From NCBI RefSeq assembly GCF_018294505.1, contig NC_057814.1, forward strand, positions 295,682,059-295,746,058: 64,000 nt of DNA. Reading direction: 5' to 3'. Positions 22,931-32,760 of the stretch are shown in pieces. The stretch comes from Triticum aestivum (taxonomy: Eukaryota > Streptophyta > Magnoliopsida > Poales > Poaceae). Under the pieces are notes generated by a model, which saw only the letters and a list, made by a program, of their open reading frames with translations, was not told the DNA's origin and did no database searches. Both the position numbers and the translations under genes were made by a program. Position 1 is the stretch's first letter. Each line of letters begins with the position of its first letter.

Positions 22931-25900
22931 CCTCTGGCCGCCGCCCGTCGCCGCCGCCGGCACGGAGCTCCGCCGCCGCCCGGCCCCGCCGTGCCCCGCC
23001 GCCTCGGTCGCGCCGCCCCCGCCGCCGGCGACCCCGCCGCCGGCGACCCCGCCTCCGGCCTCCTCTCCTCGCGCCGCCCTCCTTCCTCCCGCTGGCGGTG
23101 CAGCCCATCGGAGCCCCGAGCGCCGTCGAGCTCCTGTAGCCCAGATCCGATCGATCCAGTACGTGCCCGTTGACTTTTTCTCGCGATCCCCTCTTTTCTC
23201 TAAGTCCCTAAATCTTATCAGCATGTGCCTCTGTTACCGATGCGATAACTTCTTGCAGATAGCTCCGATTCGCGCGTGTAATATGTCAAATTGTTCGTCT
23301 CGCGATGGTCTTCATTTTGTTCAATTGTACCATGTTCATTAGAGGTCATCTTGATGCTCAAATCTTCGTTGGAAGAGGGCTAGTTGCTGTTATTCTCTGG
23401 TTCTTGACAGAACTTGGAGATTTGTCATTTTTGTATCTTTAAATCTGTGCATCTTTTGAGCATGAGCTCTACATGTGTTTTGAAGTATGCCATGCCATCA
23501 TTCCAGTGGTATAGTCCATGTATTTTTGTGATCTCTGTGGTGACTAGCACAAGCATGCAAAGTAGGCCCCGTAATATTTCTGATTTCAGGGACAGTGATT
23601 TCTCTCAAGTCCTTGTCTGCTGTAATTTTGTTGCCATGTAAACTTGATGCTACAGAGAGATCCATGGATATTTTGGAGATGTTCAGTAAAGATGTTTTGT
23701 AGCTATACTTGTAATTGATCCATTCCTGCAATTGTTTGCAATTATGGAGTGCCATAGCATGACTCAATCTTGCTCTACTTTTGCTATAAAATATTTTGGG
23801 CAGATCCTTAACATGACATGCATTTTGCCAAGCTTATTGTAGTTGATCCATACATGCTATGCAATTGTTCTTGCCACGGATAGCTTCATAAACATGCCAT
23901 CTTGCTGTAGGTATGCTTGGTTTGTCATGCATTGCTCTGTACTGAGTTCATCAAGCTCACGAAGAGGCCTACATATTATTATTTCTGCCATGCTCTGTTT
24001 TCTGCTAAGTCTGAAACCTGATAACGAAAGTTGCTATGTTTACATGCTTGCCATCATATCTTCTGTTCCTTTTTGGCTTATGGGCAGTAAGGTACTTTTG
24101 TCATGTGCATTTAGTAGAACACTACCATGCCTTGTTTTGCTATGTTAAGTTCCTGTAGAATGTTGGTTTCGTGCTCTGAACATTGCTACCTGATGCTGAT
24201 TTCTGCCATGTCCAGTTTTTCACTAAGTCTGTGAACCTGTAATCTTTTGCACTTTTGCCATGCTTGTTTGTGCTTGATATGTTGTGAACTAGGCGTAGCT
24301 CAGTGTTCATCTTTTGTCAAGCATCTCCTGTAGATTACTGCCATGTGCTTTGTTGCTATGTTGGGGTGCTGTAGCATTGTTACTTGTTGCATTTTAAGTG
24401 CTATCATGCTGTTAATCGCAGATTCGTGTCATTCTTGTTTTGCTTGCCATTTGCAAACCGTGCATCCGATTCCGTTGATCTTTATATCGATTTCGACCGA
24501 AATCATCTCATCTTTCCAGTGGCATGCTTGGTTTGCCAAGTTACCTCCATGTTCATCATTTTCCTTCCTGATCACGCATATGCATCGCATACCATATCTT
24601 GCATATCATACATGTTTTGCATCATGTTGCTTGCGCAGTCCTCGTTGTTGATTGTGGTTCCGTTTGTTTGTGTTCTTGTCTTGGGTAGAGCCGGGAGACG
24701 AGTTCGTGAATGACGAACCTGTCAAGTACGATTACGAGGATCAAGCTTTCGACAACTCTGAGAATCTTGCAGGCAAGATGACCAGCCCTCGAAATCACTT
24801 CTATCTTTGCTATGCTAGTTGTTCGCTCTATTGCCATGCTCCGCTACCTATCACTTGCTATATCATGTCTCCCATTTTAGCCTTATTAGCCCTAACCATC
24901 CTTTCCTAGCAAACCGTTGTTTGGCTATGTTACCGCTTTTGCTCAGCCCCTCTTATAGCGTTGCTAGTTGCAGGTGAAGTTGAAGTTTGTTCCATGTCGG
25001 AACATGGATATGTTGGGATATCACAATATCTCTTATTTAATTAATGCATCTATATATTTGGTAAAGGGTGGAAGGCTCGGCCTTATGCCTGGTGTTTTGT
25101 TCCACTCTTGCCGCCCTAGTTACTGTTATACCGGGATTATGTTCCTTGAGTTTGCGTTCCTTACGCGGTCGGGTGATTTATGGGACCCCCTTGACAGTTC
25201 GCCTTGAATAAAACTCCTCCAGCAAGGCCCAACCTTGGTTTTACCATTTGTGACCTATACCTTTTTCCCCCGGGTTTTCTAGAGCCCGAGGGTCATCTTT
25301 ATTTTAAACCCCCGGGCCAGTGCTCCTCTGAGTATTGGTCCAAACTGTTAGTCGCCGGTGGCCACCAGGGGCAACTCTGGACTGGCCTATCGGAAGCTTG
25401 GACAATCCGGTGTGCCCTGAGAACGAGATATGTGCAGCTCCTATCGGGATTTGTCGGCACATTCGGGCGGCTTTGCTGGTCTTGTTTTACCATTGTCGAG
25501 ATGTCTTGTAAGCCGGGATTCCGAGACTGATCGGGTTTTTCCGGGAGAAGGTTTATCCTTCGTTGACCGTGAGAGCTTATGATGGGCTAAGTTGGGACAC
25601 CCCTGCAGGGTAATCTTTCGAAAGCCGTGCCCGCTGTTATGAGGCAGATGGGAATTTTTAATGTCCGGTTGTAGATAACTTGTCACTTGACCCAAATTAA
25701 AATACATCAACTGCATGTGTAGCCGTGATGGTCTCTTCTCGGCGGAGTCCGGGAAGTGAACACGGTCTGAGTTATGTATGACGTAAGTAGGTGTTCAGGA
25801 TCACTTCTTGGTCATTGCTAGATGACGTCCGTTCCATTGCTTCTCTTCTCCCTCTCATTTGCGCAAGTTAGCCACCATATATGCTTTTGCCGCTACAGCT

Positions 25901-26005
25901 TCACGTCTTTGCACCAACCTTTCCTACAAGCTTAAATAGTCTTGATCTCGCGGGTGTGAGATTGCTGAGTCCCCGTGACTCACAGATTCTACCAAAACAA
26001 TTGCA

Positions 26006-26104
26006 GGTGCCGACGATGCCAGTGCAGATGATGGCGTCGATCTCAAGTGGGAGTTCAACGAGGAACATGGTCGTTACTATGTGTCTTTTCCTGATGATCA
26101 GTAG
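26006..26104 (+). other. Conserved exon-like 33-codon frame in LTR 1
   Basis: A TTGCAG acceptor-like site is followed by [17 protein letters not shown], then [11 protein letters not shown] and TAG. The equivalent frames at 57097-57195 and 63499-63597 have the same length and end and differ mostly by conservative changes (for example NEEH to DEER or DEEL). An upstream acidic exon-like stretch lies at about 24690-24780 ([24 protein letters not shown]). I do not recognise the protein. Confidence 0.45.
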
Positions 26105-26446
26105 TGGAGCCCAGTTGGGACGATCGGGGATCTAGCATTTGGGGTTATCTTATTTTCATCTGGATTTTGACTGTAGTCGGTCTATATGATTGTATTTTGG
26201 ATGATGTATGAATGCTATTTATGTATTGTGTGAAGTGGCGATTGTAAGCCAACTCTTTATCCCATTCTTGTTCATTACATGGGATTGTGTGAAGATGACC
26301 CTTCTTGCGACAAAACCACTATGCGGTTATGCCTCTAAGTCGTGCCTCGACATGTGGGAGATATAGCCGCATCGTGGGCGTTACAGTATCTTAGTAGGTA
26401 ATTAAGTAGGATCAAGTGCCCCGGCGTACATGTGACTAATGCGTGG

Positions 26447-26592
26447 CTTTTAGGGTGCCTCGGTGTCGATAAAAACCGAAATGATGAAAGCTTAGGCTTT
26501 TAGGGTGCCTCGGCGTCGAAAAACCCTCAATGATAAAAGCTTAGCTTTTAGGATGCCTCGGTGTCGACAAACCCTAAATGATGAGACCATGA
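26447..26592 (+). repeat. Three 48-50 bp tandem repeats upstream of the second CACTA gene
   Basis: The units start at 26447, 26497 and 26545, each beginning cttttagg(g/a)tgcctcgg and containing gtcga.aaa.cc...atgat. They end 60 bases before the ATG at 26653, so they sit where a promoter or leader of this gene would be. Confidence 0.7.
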
Positions 26593-26652
26593 TCTTGTTC
26601 CTTGACAATAACCAACTTTTTGACCAAACTTTGTTCCTATTTAGAGAGAAAC

Positions 26653-29600
26653 ATGGCCAACAACGATGAGGCCGGGGGTTCGAGCGTCAAGCCATTCTGG
26701 AAGCTGTCCCAGGAGATGGAGGAACAACCTCACTTGTATGTGGACGCCGCCTTCCCCACCGATCCTGAGACCACTGATGGTACCGCCGAGGATGACCCCA
26801 CTGATGCCACCACTGATCGTGCCGCCGAGGATGCCACCACTGATGATGGCGGCTCACGCATAGATGGCAGCCAACCGAAGAGGCAACGGAAGGACCGGCG
26901 CCCAACCGTGCTCCGCACCCTCAAGGAGGAAGTTACTGAAGTGGACTCCGACGGGAATCCAATGGCGCCCGAACGAATAGTCAAGGGGTACTCGCTTCAG
27001 CTCGGGTGCATTCTCCGGAGCACCGTCTCGATCAACACCGAGAACCTGAGGCATCCTGACCGAGGGAATTTGCGCAACCTCCTCTTCACGAAGCTGCACA
27101 AACGATACAAGTTCCCCGCTGAATTTGAAAACACAAGCCTCAAAGGGAATAAAGTGAACAATGCTGCCCTCACGAAGATGAGCAAGGCCCTGTCTACTTG
27201 GAAAAGCAATGTGAAGAGAATGATCGAGAAAGGTGAGAGTTATGAGAATATCAAGGAGAAAAATCCTTCGATCACCGAAGATGACTACAATGACTTCAAG
27301 ATCAATTGCTCGAGCACCGCAAACTCCGAATCAAGTAAGTGGGGGAAAGAAATGCGGGAGCTGAACTTAGGGGAACACACACTCGGTCCCGGCGGTTACA
27401 GAATGGCGGAGCCTATATGGGACAAGGAGGAGGCGGACCGTGCCGAGCAAGGCCTACCGCCCCTCTTCGATAAATACGGTGACAAGCAGACCAGGAACTT
27501 TGTCAGGGCCCGGTACAAGAAGGACCCGAAAACAAAGGAGCTTACCACGGATCCGAAGACCAGGGCGCTTGAGCTTGTTCTGGTAAGGAATACACCCCCT
27601 CGTAATTAGCTCCATATGGTTGCATTCTAATTAATGAAGGCAAATTTCTAAATGGTTCACATTCCTTCCACAGGCGACTGAAAGCAGTAGCGCGGGGTCG
27701 ACTAAGAGCAACCCTTGGGACACCACTCTAAATAGGGCGTTGAATGTAATGAAGAACAAGGATAAGCTCAGTAAGCCGACGTCAGCTGGTCGTGTGGCCG
27801 GCAAAGGCTTGTCGACAAAATGGTCGTCATACTATGACACTGCTGGGCGAAAGGAGAAAAAGACCAGCTCGAAAAGCTAGGCGCGCGAGGTTCAAGAACT
27901 CAGGGCACAGGTGGCGCGGATTCCGGAGATTGTCCAAGAGAAAGTGCAATAACAACTCGGAGCGACGATCACCGCCATTGTGCCTACCTTGATCCAGGGG
28001 ATTAGTGCGTGGATTGCGGGCGGCCAACAGGGGCCGCCCCCGATTCCTAGCTTCACGGCCAGCAACTCGCAGAATGCGATGGCGGGGCCATTGGTGTCTT
28101 CGGCGGAGGCGGCATTGGTGTCTCCGACGCCGGCACGGGAGCTTAATGCACCCGGGTGTACGCCGGCTGGCACCTCTGCAGCAAGCGGCCCCTCCGTCAA
28201 CTGCACGCCCGCCGTTGGCGGTGCCTCGACATTAGCCGAGCTCGACGCCATCATCAGGTAACTAATTAAGCCTCTCTCGGCCGAGGACTTCATCTCCTTG
28301 CCTTCGACTGGGCATCCCTAACGCCCTACATGTTTTCGCAGGGCGCCGCCGACGTTCCGTGCACTCTCCTGCACTTCGTGAACAACGAGTTGGTCGATGT
28401 CGCCAAGGGCAAAATCGTTCAACCGGGCAACCCCTTGTTCCACGGTACCCAGATGCCACCCAACTTGTTTAGGGTTCAACTGGTTCGGGTGCTGCTAGGC
28501 TGCGACGAGGTGTTACCTCCGATTCGACCCATCGGGGCCGACGATGATGACGTGATGAACCTCAGCGCCTGCCTGAGCTGGCCCCTGCTTTGGCCGAAGA
28601 GCCAGATTCGTTTGGGGGCGGGGGACACCACCCCAAAGACAACACCGCCAGTCGTGCCGGCACCAAGTCGGCCCCATGGCAAGACCGCCGCAACGGTGCC
28701 GGACATCCCTATGCCACTGGATCCAAACATGCATATGGCACAGGATCAGAACGACGACGACGACGATACATTTGCCAACGTCGATCAGTACTTTGCCGAT
28801 CATGGGGACGGTGGCGACTTCATGGGGCCTCCTTCTCAAGAACCCAACCCAACAAAAGACGTGTGTGATCTAGCTGGTACCGCGGAGAAGCCAAGTTGCA
28901 ATAGGCGTCGTCTGCAGTTCAGCTCTCAGGAGACGCCTCCAGCTGCCGACTTCACCGAGCCTCAGATAGGCGAGGTGCCAAATATGATCAGCCCCAACAC
29001 ACTCAAGAAGGCGGTCTGTGAGCAGAACTCGGTCCCATTACAGGAGATCAAGAAGAAGGCATGCAAAAGAAAGACTAACAAGGGTGCGGGCCAGCCGGCA
29101 CCGAGTACGATCCGTGCTCAGGACGGGCCACCTTCAACTGCGGATATCTCGAGGAGGGTGCATGTGGCGAGTAGGGCGATGCTACCGAGAAATATGCTCG
29201 ATGCTGCAACCGGTGCTATGCGGAGTCTGCATGACAGTGTTCTTTCTTTGGAGAAGTGGCATCTCCGAGAGAAGGATGTGGCATACCCGGTTTTCGCGGC
29301 CAAGGTGCCAGAGGGCAAGGGCTTTGTGGATAACTCCATTGGGGGTACGATCGTCCTGCGGTTTGATGACATCCATGCTATGTTGAACTTTCATCCGCTG
29401 CACTACTCCTTCGTTCGGCTATTTTCGCTGAGTATGGAGATGCGGATCATTCGCGACAAGACCCCGGACATCGTGATAGTCGACCCCTTCTACATGCGTG
29501 CCAAGATCTTGGGCAGCGCTGGGGACCGGCAAGTCACGAGTTCTTACCTCGAAGGCGTCATTCTGGCAAACCAAGATAAGGATAACTTCCTCGTGCCTTA

Positions 29601-30252
29601 CTTTCCCGAGTAAGTCCTCCCCTCAACCGCCCCGTAACATATGAATTCTTAGATTTCGATCGTTTTTCTTTTAACATTCCGTGTTTTCTGCAGTGACACA
29701 CATTGCACGCTCATCCTCCTAAGCCCCAAATATTCCATGGCCACGTATTTTGACCCGGACCGTCAGTCGAACGTAGACTACACAAATGTCAAGAAGGTTC
29801 TTGATGATGTTCTGCCCGGCTACGTCAAATCTGGAGGCACCTTCACCAGGCCTATTCGTAAGTACGGCAAGCACGTGTTCTCCCACAATACGACGTTCTG
29901 CTGCGTCAAGCAGCCGCCTGGCGGTCAGAAGGGTGCCTACTATGCCATCCATCACATGCGGGCGATCGTACGGGACCATCATCAACTACTGCTACCGAGT
30001 AGACTCAAAGATTGGGCCGCGAGCGTGTCGGCAATCCAGGACGCGGACATCAGACAAGAATTCTTTCGCATCCAGTCGGAGTTTGCGGAAATCATCCATC
30101 AAGATGTCCTTCGTACCTCGGGGCAGTTCTACCTCAGAAATCAACCGTCCAACAGTGACATCGACACAATCCTACAAATGCAGGCTGACAACACCCGTTG
30201 TTTCATGACTCCCACGATAGATGGCGGCTTCATCCACGCTCCGGTCCCTTGA
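26653..30252 (+). pseudogene. Second CACTA gene (TNPA/PF03004-type with Ulp1-like C-terminus), four exons, two stops
   Basis: Exons are 26653-27582, 27674-28257, 28342-29609 and 29694-30252, with GT/AG sites (GTAAGG, GTAACT, GTAAGTCC donors; CCACAG, TCGCAG, CTGCAG acceptors). Exon 1 holds a basic DNA-binding-type region (LRNLLFTKLHKRYKFP, WGKEMRELNLGEHTLGPGGY) typical of plant En/Spm accessory proteins. Exon 3 has acidic linkers. Exons 3-4 form a Ulp1-like fold with His in DTHCTLILLSPK and Asp in ATYFDPDRQ, but the usual Gln...Cys site reads KQPPGGQKGAYYAI, so the nucleophilic Cys is absent. Exon 2 has TAG at 27878-27880 and TAA near 27949-27951, both one C-to-T change from Gln codons. The likely role was binding the subterminal repeats; protease activity is unlikely. 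Confidence 0.75.
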
Positions 30253-30490
30253 GTCGAGTCGAAAGCAGTGATGCTGTGTCTAGTTCTGAAACATCGATTG
30301 GCTCATGTTGTAATTAAACTTTAATGAACTTGTAGTATGTCTCTCTGGTTTCCAGAGTCCTTCAACTAAGATGTAATCGATGCTATTAATGTCTTGCTTT
30401 TCTCTTCCGATTGTTCTGTTGCATACTTATATATTGCTTATGTATTGTCTGTGAATTGGTACTAACGTTTCGTTTGGCTACTGCATAGCG

Positions 30491-30745
30491 ATGCCGTGGT
30501 ATGTCGTGTACAAGGGTAAGGTTCCCGGAGTCTACGACGACTGGGAGGAGTGTCGGAGACAGGTTCACCGATTCAGCGGTAACAGTTACAAAGGGTACGC
30601 CACTAGGGCCGAGGCCGAATCTAGATACGCCCGCTATCTAGCGGGAGAGGGGAGGCAGGGTTGGAGGAACCGGATGAAGACGAGTTTCATCGTGATGATG
30701 CTCATCGTGATAACCGCAGCTCTCTTCTATGTGATGGTAGTTTAG
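30491..30745 (+). CDS. Small RNase H1 N-terminal / viroplasmin-type (PF01693-like) domain protein with a transmembrane tail
   Basis: An 84-residue open frame with ATG at 30491 and stop TAG at 30743. Residues 1-50 fit the hybrid-binding domain found at the N-terminus of eukaryotic RNase H1 and related proteins: WYVVYKGKVPGVYDDWEEC, QVHRFSGNSYKGYATRAEAE. That domain binds RNA-DNA hybrids in RNase H1. There is no catalytic RNase H domain. Residues 64-84 (FIVMMLIVITAALFYVMVV) form a hydrophobic segment ending the protein, so it looks tail-anchored. It lies in the same direction 240 bases after the second CACTA gene and before the right subterminal array, so it is a third gene of the element. The frame has no lesion, unlike its two neighbours. 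The domain call is strong; the function is unknown. Confidence 0.75.
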   Translation: MPWYVVYKGKVPGVYDDWEECRRQVHRFSGNSYKGYATRAEAESRYARYLAGEGRQGWRNRMKTSFIVMMLIVITAALFYVMVV

Positions 30746-31017
30746 ATGATCGATATCGACTTGTAATGTGAAGACAAACTCGCGGTCTCGAGACTTGTAA
30801 TATAATGTTCTATCTTTGTTCGGTCTTTTCAATTCGGAGACTAATATGATGAATTGTATTCGGAGACTAAAATGATGAATTGTATTCAGAGACTAATCTT
30901 CTATTGTATTCGATGAATCTGTTGTTGCTGTGTGCTGTCTATATTTTGTCCAATTATACATTTTGTAACCTGTGCAAAAAACAGAAAATTAAAAAGTAAA
31001 AAAAACCTAATATTCAT
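30746..31017. other. CACTA 3' spacer
   Basis: A/T-rich sequence with three short repeats of tcggagactaa(t/a)atgatgaattgtatt (about 30834-30905). Probably untranslated trailer of the small gene; no further gene seen. Confidence 0.5.
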
Positions 31018-31375
31018 ACTAATGGCGCATCACATCATAGTGCGCCATTAGTATGCCAAAGGATACTAATGGCGCATCACTAAACAGTGCGCCATTAGTA
31101 TGCCGAAGTTACTAATGGCGCATCCTGCTGTTGTGCGCCATTAGTATGCCAAAGCACCTGGGTATACATGGCCCCCTGGGAGGCATACTAATGGCGCACT
31201 GTTGTATATACTAATGGCGCATCTGGGGTGCGCCATTAGTATACCAGATACTAATGGCGCACCAGTGGTGCGCCATTAGTAAAATATACTAATGGCGTGC
31301 TACTAATGGCGCACCACTAATGCGCCATTAATGGCCAAATTAGGTGCGCCATTAGTAGGCCTTTTCCTAGTAGTT
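31018..31375. repeat. Right subterminal repeat array of the CACTA element
   Basis: Seven or more palindromic units of the form TACTAATGGCGCA...TGCGCCATTAGTA, ending in the terminal inverted repeat at 31360-31375 (ccttttcctagtagtt). They correspond to the left array at 14338-14925. Confidence 0.85.
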
Positions 31376-31602
31376 TGAAGATGGATGGGATCTCAGTGGC
31401 TGCCATATCAACCATGGCGCGAGAAGCAGGCCAAGCCGTCGTCGCCTTCCATTCATTGGAATCGGCAGCGAGCGCTGGGCGAACCTTGTTCAGCCCTTCT
31501 TGGTTGAGCACCGTCAACCGCTCGAGGGCAGGCTCGAAGGCCGGCGGAGATTCGACCAGAACACAGGTTCTCCCCCTCTTCTTCTTCAAATGCCGCGCCA
31601 TG
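31376..31602 (-). pseudogene. Antisense PF04195-type gene of element C, N-terminal part
   Basis: From the ATG near 31600-31602 the minus strand encodes MARHLKKKRGR followed by a segment that matches the start of the element A copy (ERLTVLNQEGLNKVRPALA against the RSRVLNDEAMDKVHLMLA region). The frame runs into the right end of the CACTA element at 31375, and its continuation is at 14337 downward. The gene was therefore interrupted by the 17-kb transposon. Confidence 0.65.
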
Positions 31603-32455
31603 GCGACAGGTGGACCGGTGCCGGCATCAGATCCAAGAAGGGAGCCACTGTCTCTCGGAAAGGTGAAGGAGCCGAGGGAGCGCGCAGCAAGCAATGAAGG
31701 TGGAGCTGTGTTGGCGACGGCGGCCGCTGAACCCGGCGAACATCAAGGCTGCGTTGGGAAGTGGGGCGCCCACGTCCCATCAATCACCACGCGTCAACCG
31801 AGGCCGCAAGCGGTTGGGGCCCGCGGCCCTCCGCACTTGCCCTTTGACTTTGCCTCGAAGCCGAGTTCGAGCATGCCTTGGCCCCGGGGGCTACTGTCGG
31901 CGTCCTGGGAATGGGGGTACCCAGACTTGCCTGCCTGCGGCCCACGGCATGGCTCCGTCAACGGCCAGGTACTTCCCAGCTTCAGCAACAACAACCCAAG
32001 ACCCTCGTGAGGCAGACGACACCAAGACCTCCCTGGGGGCGGCCTCACTAGGCTGGCTCCCGAGGAGCGGAGATATCTATGTATGGTGCACCTCGTGAGG
32101 TTCATATTGTGTGAGCCATGACGACCAAGCACTACTAGGGAAAACCCTAGTAGTAGCGCGGGTTTTGAGGCTATCAGCAGCGCGGGCAGCCGCGCTACCA
32201 ATAAGGCGCTACAGCTAACTCTTAGTAGTAGCGCGGTCTGTACCCGCGCTACTACTATGGACTATATCAGCAGCGCATTTCCGGAACACGCTACTATTAA
32301 TTAGTTGTAGCGATTTCCTGGCCCCGCGCTACTGCTATATCTTTCATCATTTCCCCCGGCTTCCTACCCCGTTTCAGCTTCAATAAACTGTAATTTCCAG
32401 ATACTAGGTACTACTAGATATCAATTTCATAAAGCATTATAGGTACTAGATAGTA

Positions 32456-32537
32456 CTCCCTCCGTTCCAAATTACTCGTCGTGGTTTTAGTTCGAATTTG
32501 AACTAAAACCACGACGAGTAATTTGGAACGGAGGGAG
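32456..32537. mobile_element. Stowaway-type MITE (82 bp, almost all hairpin)
   Basis: Starts CTCCCTCCGTTCC and ends GGAACGGAGGGAG, flanked by TA on both sides (32454-32455, 32538-32539). The 38-bp arms are complementary around a 6-base centre. These are the termini and TA target of grass Stowaway (Tc1/mariner) MITEs. It lies inside the smaller CACTA element, so it is the deepest visible insertion there. Confidence 0.92.
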
Positions 32538-32579
32538 TACTAGATAATAATTTCATATATACTCAACATGCATCCTCAA

Positions 32580-32760
32580 GCAGTACAAGGTGATATCGAC
32601 GATGATCATCATATGTAGTTCTAGATGATATCGACGACAATCATCATATGTAGTTCTACATGATATCGACGTCGATCATCATATGTAGTTCTAGATGATA
32701 TAGCCACACACACACATATGTAGTTCTAGATGACATCGACGACGATCATCATCCTCAAGC
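32580..32760. repeat. Tandem repeats of about 44 bp (gatatcgacga.gatcatcatatgtagttctaga)
   Basis: Four to five imperfect copies, the last overlapping the 3' end of the B3 gene at 32726 where the stop codon lies within a unit (ctagatgacatcgac). They are presumably 3' untranslated or flanking sequence. Confidence 0.7.

Larger units (their letters stand above)
21989..26385 (+). mobile_element. Solo LTR 1, long Sukkula-like type (4.4 kb)
   Basis: It starts TGTAACACCCCGCATG and ends CGTGGGCGTTACA, flanked by a perfect 5-bp duplication GTATC (21984-21988 and 26386-26390). There is no internal domain or second LTR, hence a solo LTR. It closely matches the LTR at 52869-57475 and, with a different terminus, those at 57933-62171 and 63220 onward. 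It contains an N gap (22695-22930) in a GC-rich part, and a 33-codon exon-like frame near its end (26006-26104). The 4-kb length and the absence of coding fit the LARD class described in barley and wheat. Confidence 0.88.
14338..31375 (+). mobile_element. 17-kb CACTA (En/Spm-type) DNA transposon
   Basis: The left end reads CACTACTAGAAAAAGGGC at 14338. The right end, read on the minus strand, begins AACTACTAGGAAAAGG at 31375, so the outermost base of the expected CACTA is changed. Both ends carry arrays of TACTAATGGCGCACC / GGTGCGCCATTAGTA palindromes. Between them are three genes in the same direction: a TNP2-type transposase, a second transposition-type gene with a Ulp1-like domain, and a short hybrid-binding-domain protein. 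It interrupts the antisense gene of element C. A clean 3-bp target duplication is not visible (atc on the left, tga on the right). The element is itself interrupted by a solo LTR at 21989-26385. Confidence 0.9.
12385..31894 (+). mobile_element. LTR retrotransposon internal region (element C), split by a CACTA element
   Basis: The internal domain of element C lies at 12385-14337 and resumes at 31376, running to the purine tract (gccccgggggctac) before the LTR at 31895. Together the two pieces are about 2.47 kb and align with the internal domain of element A. The only recognisable gene is antisense. The left edge is the insertion point of element B; the right edge is its own 3' LTR. Confidence 0.75.

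Noticed and set aside
22394..23342. Frames spanning the N gap (also at 45038-45789, 53448-54329 and 60745-61690)
   Set aside because: Open only because N is untranslated; the sequence lies in LTRs or leader.
26570..26585. Telomere-like aaaccctaaa
   Set aside because: A single copy inside a 48-50 bp tandem repeat, not an array.
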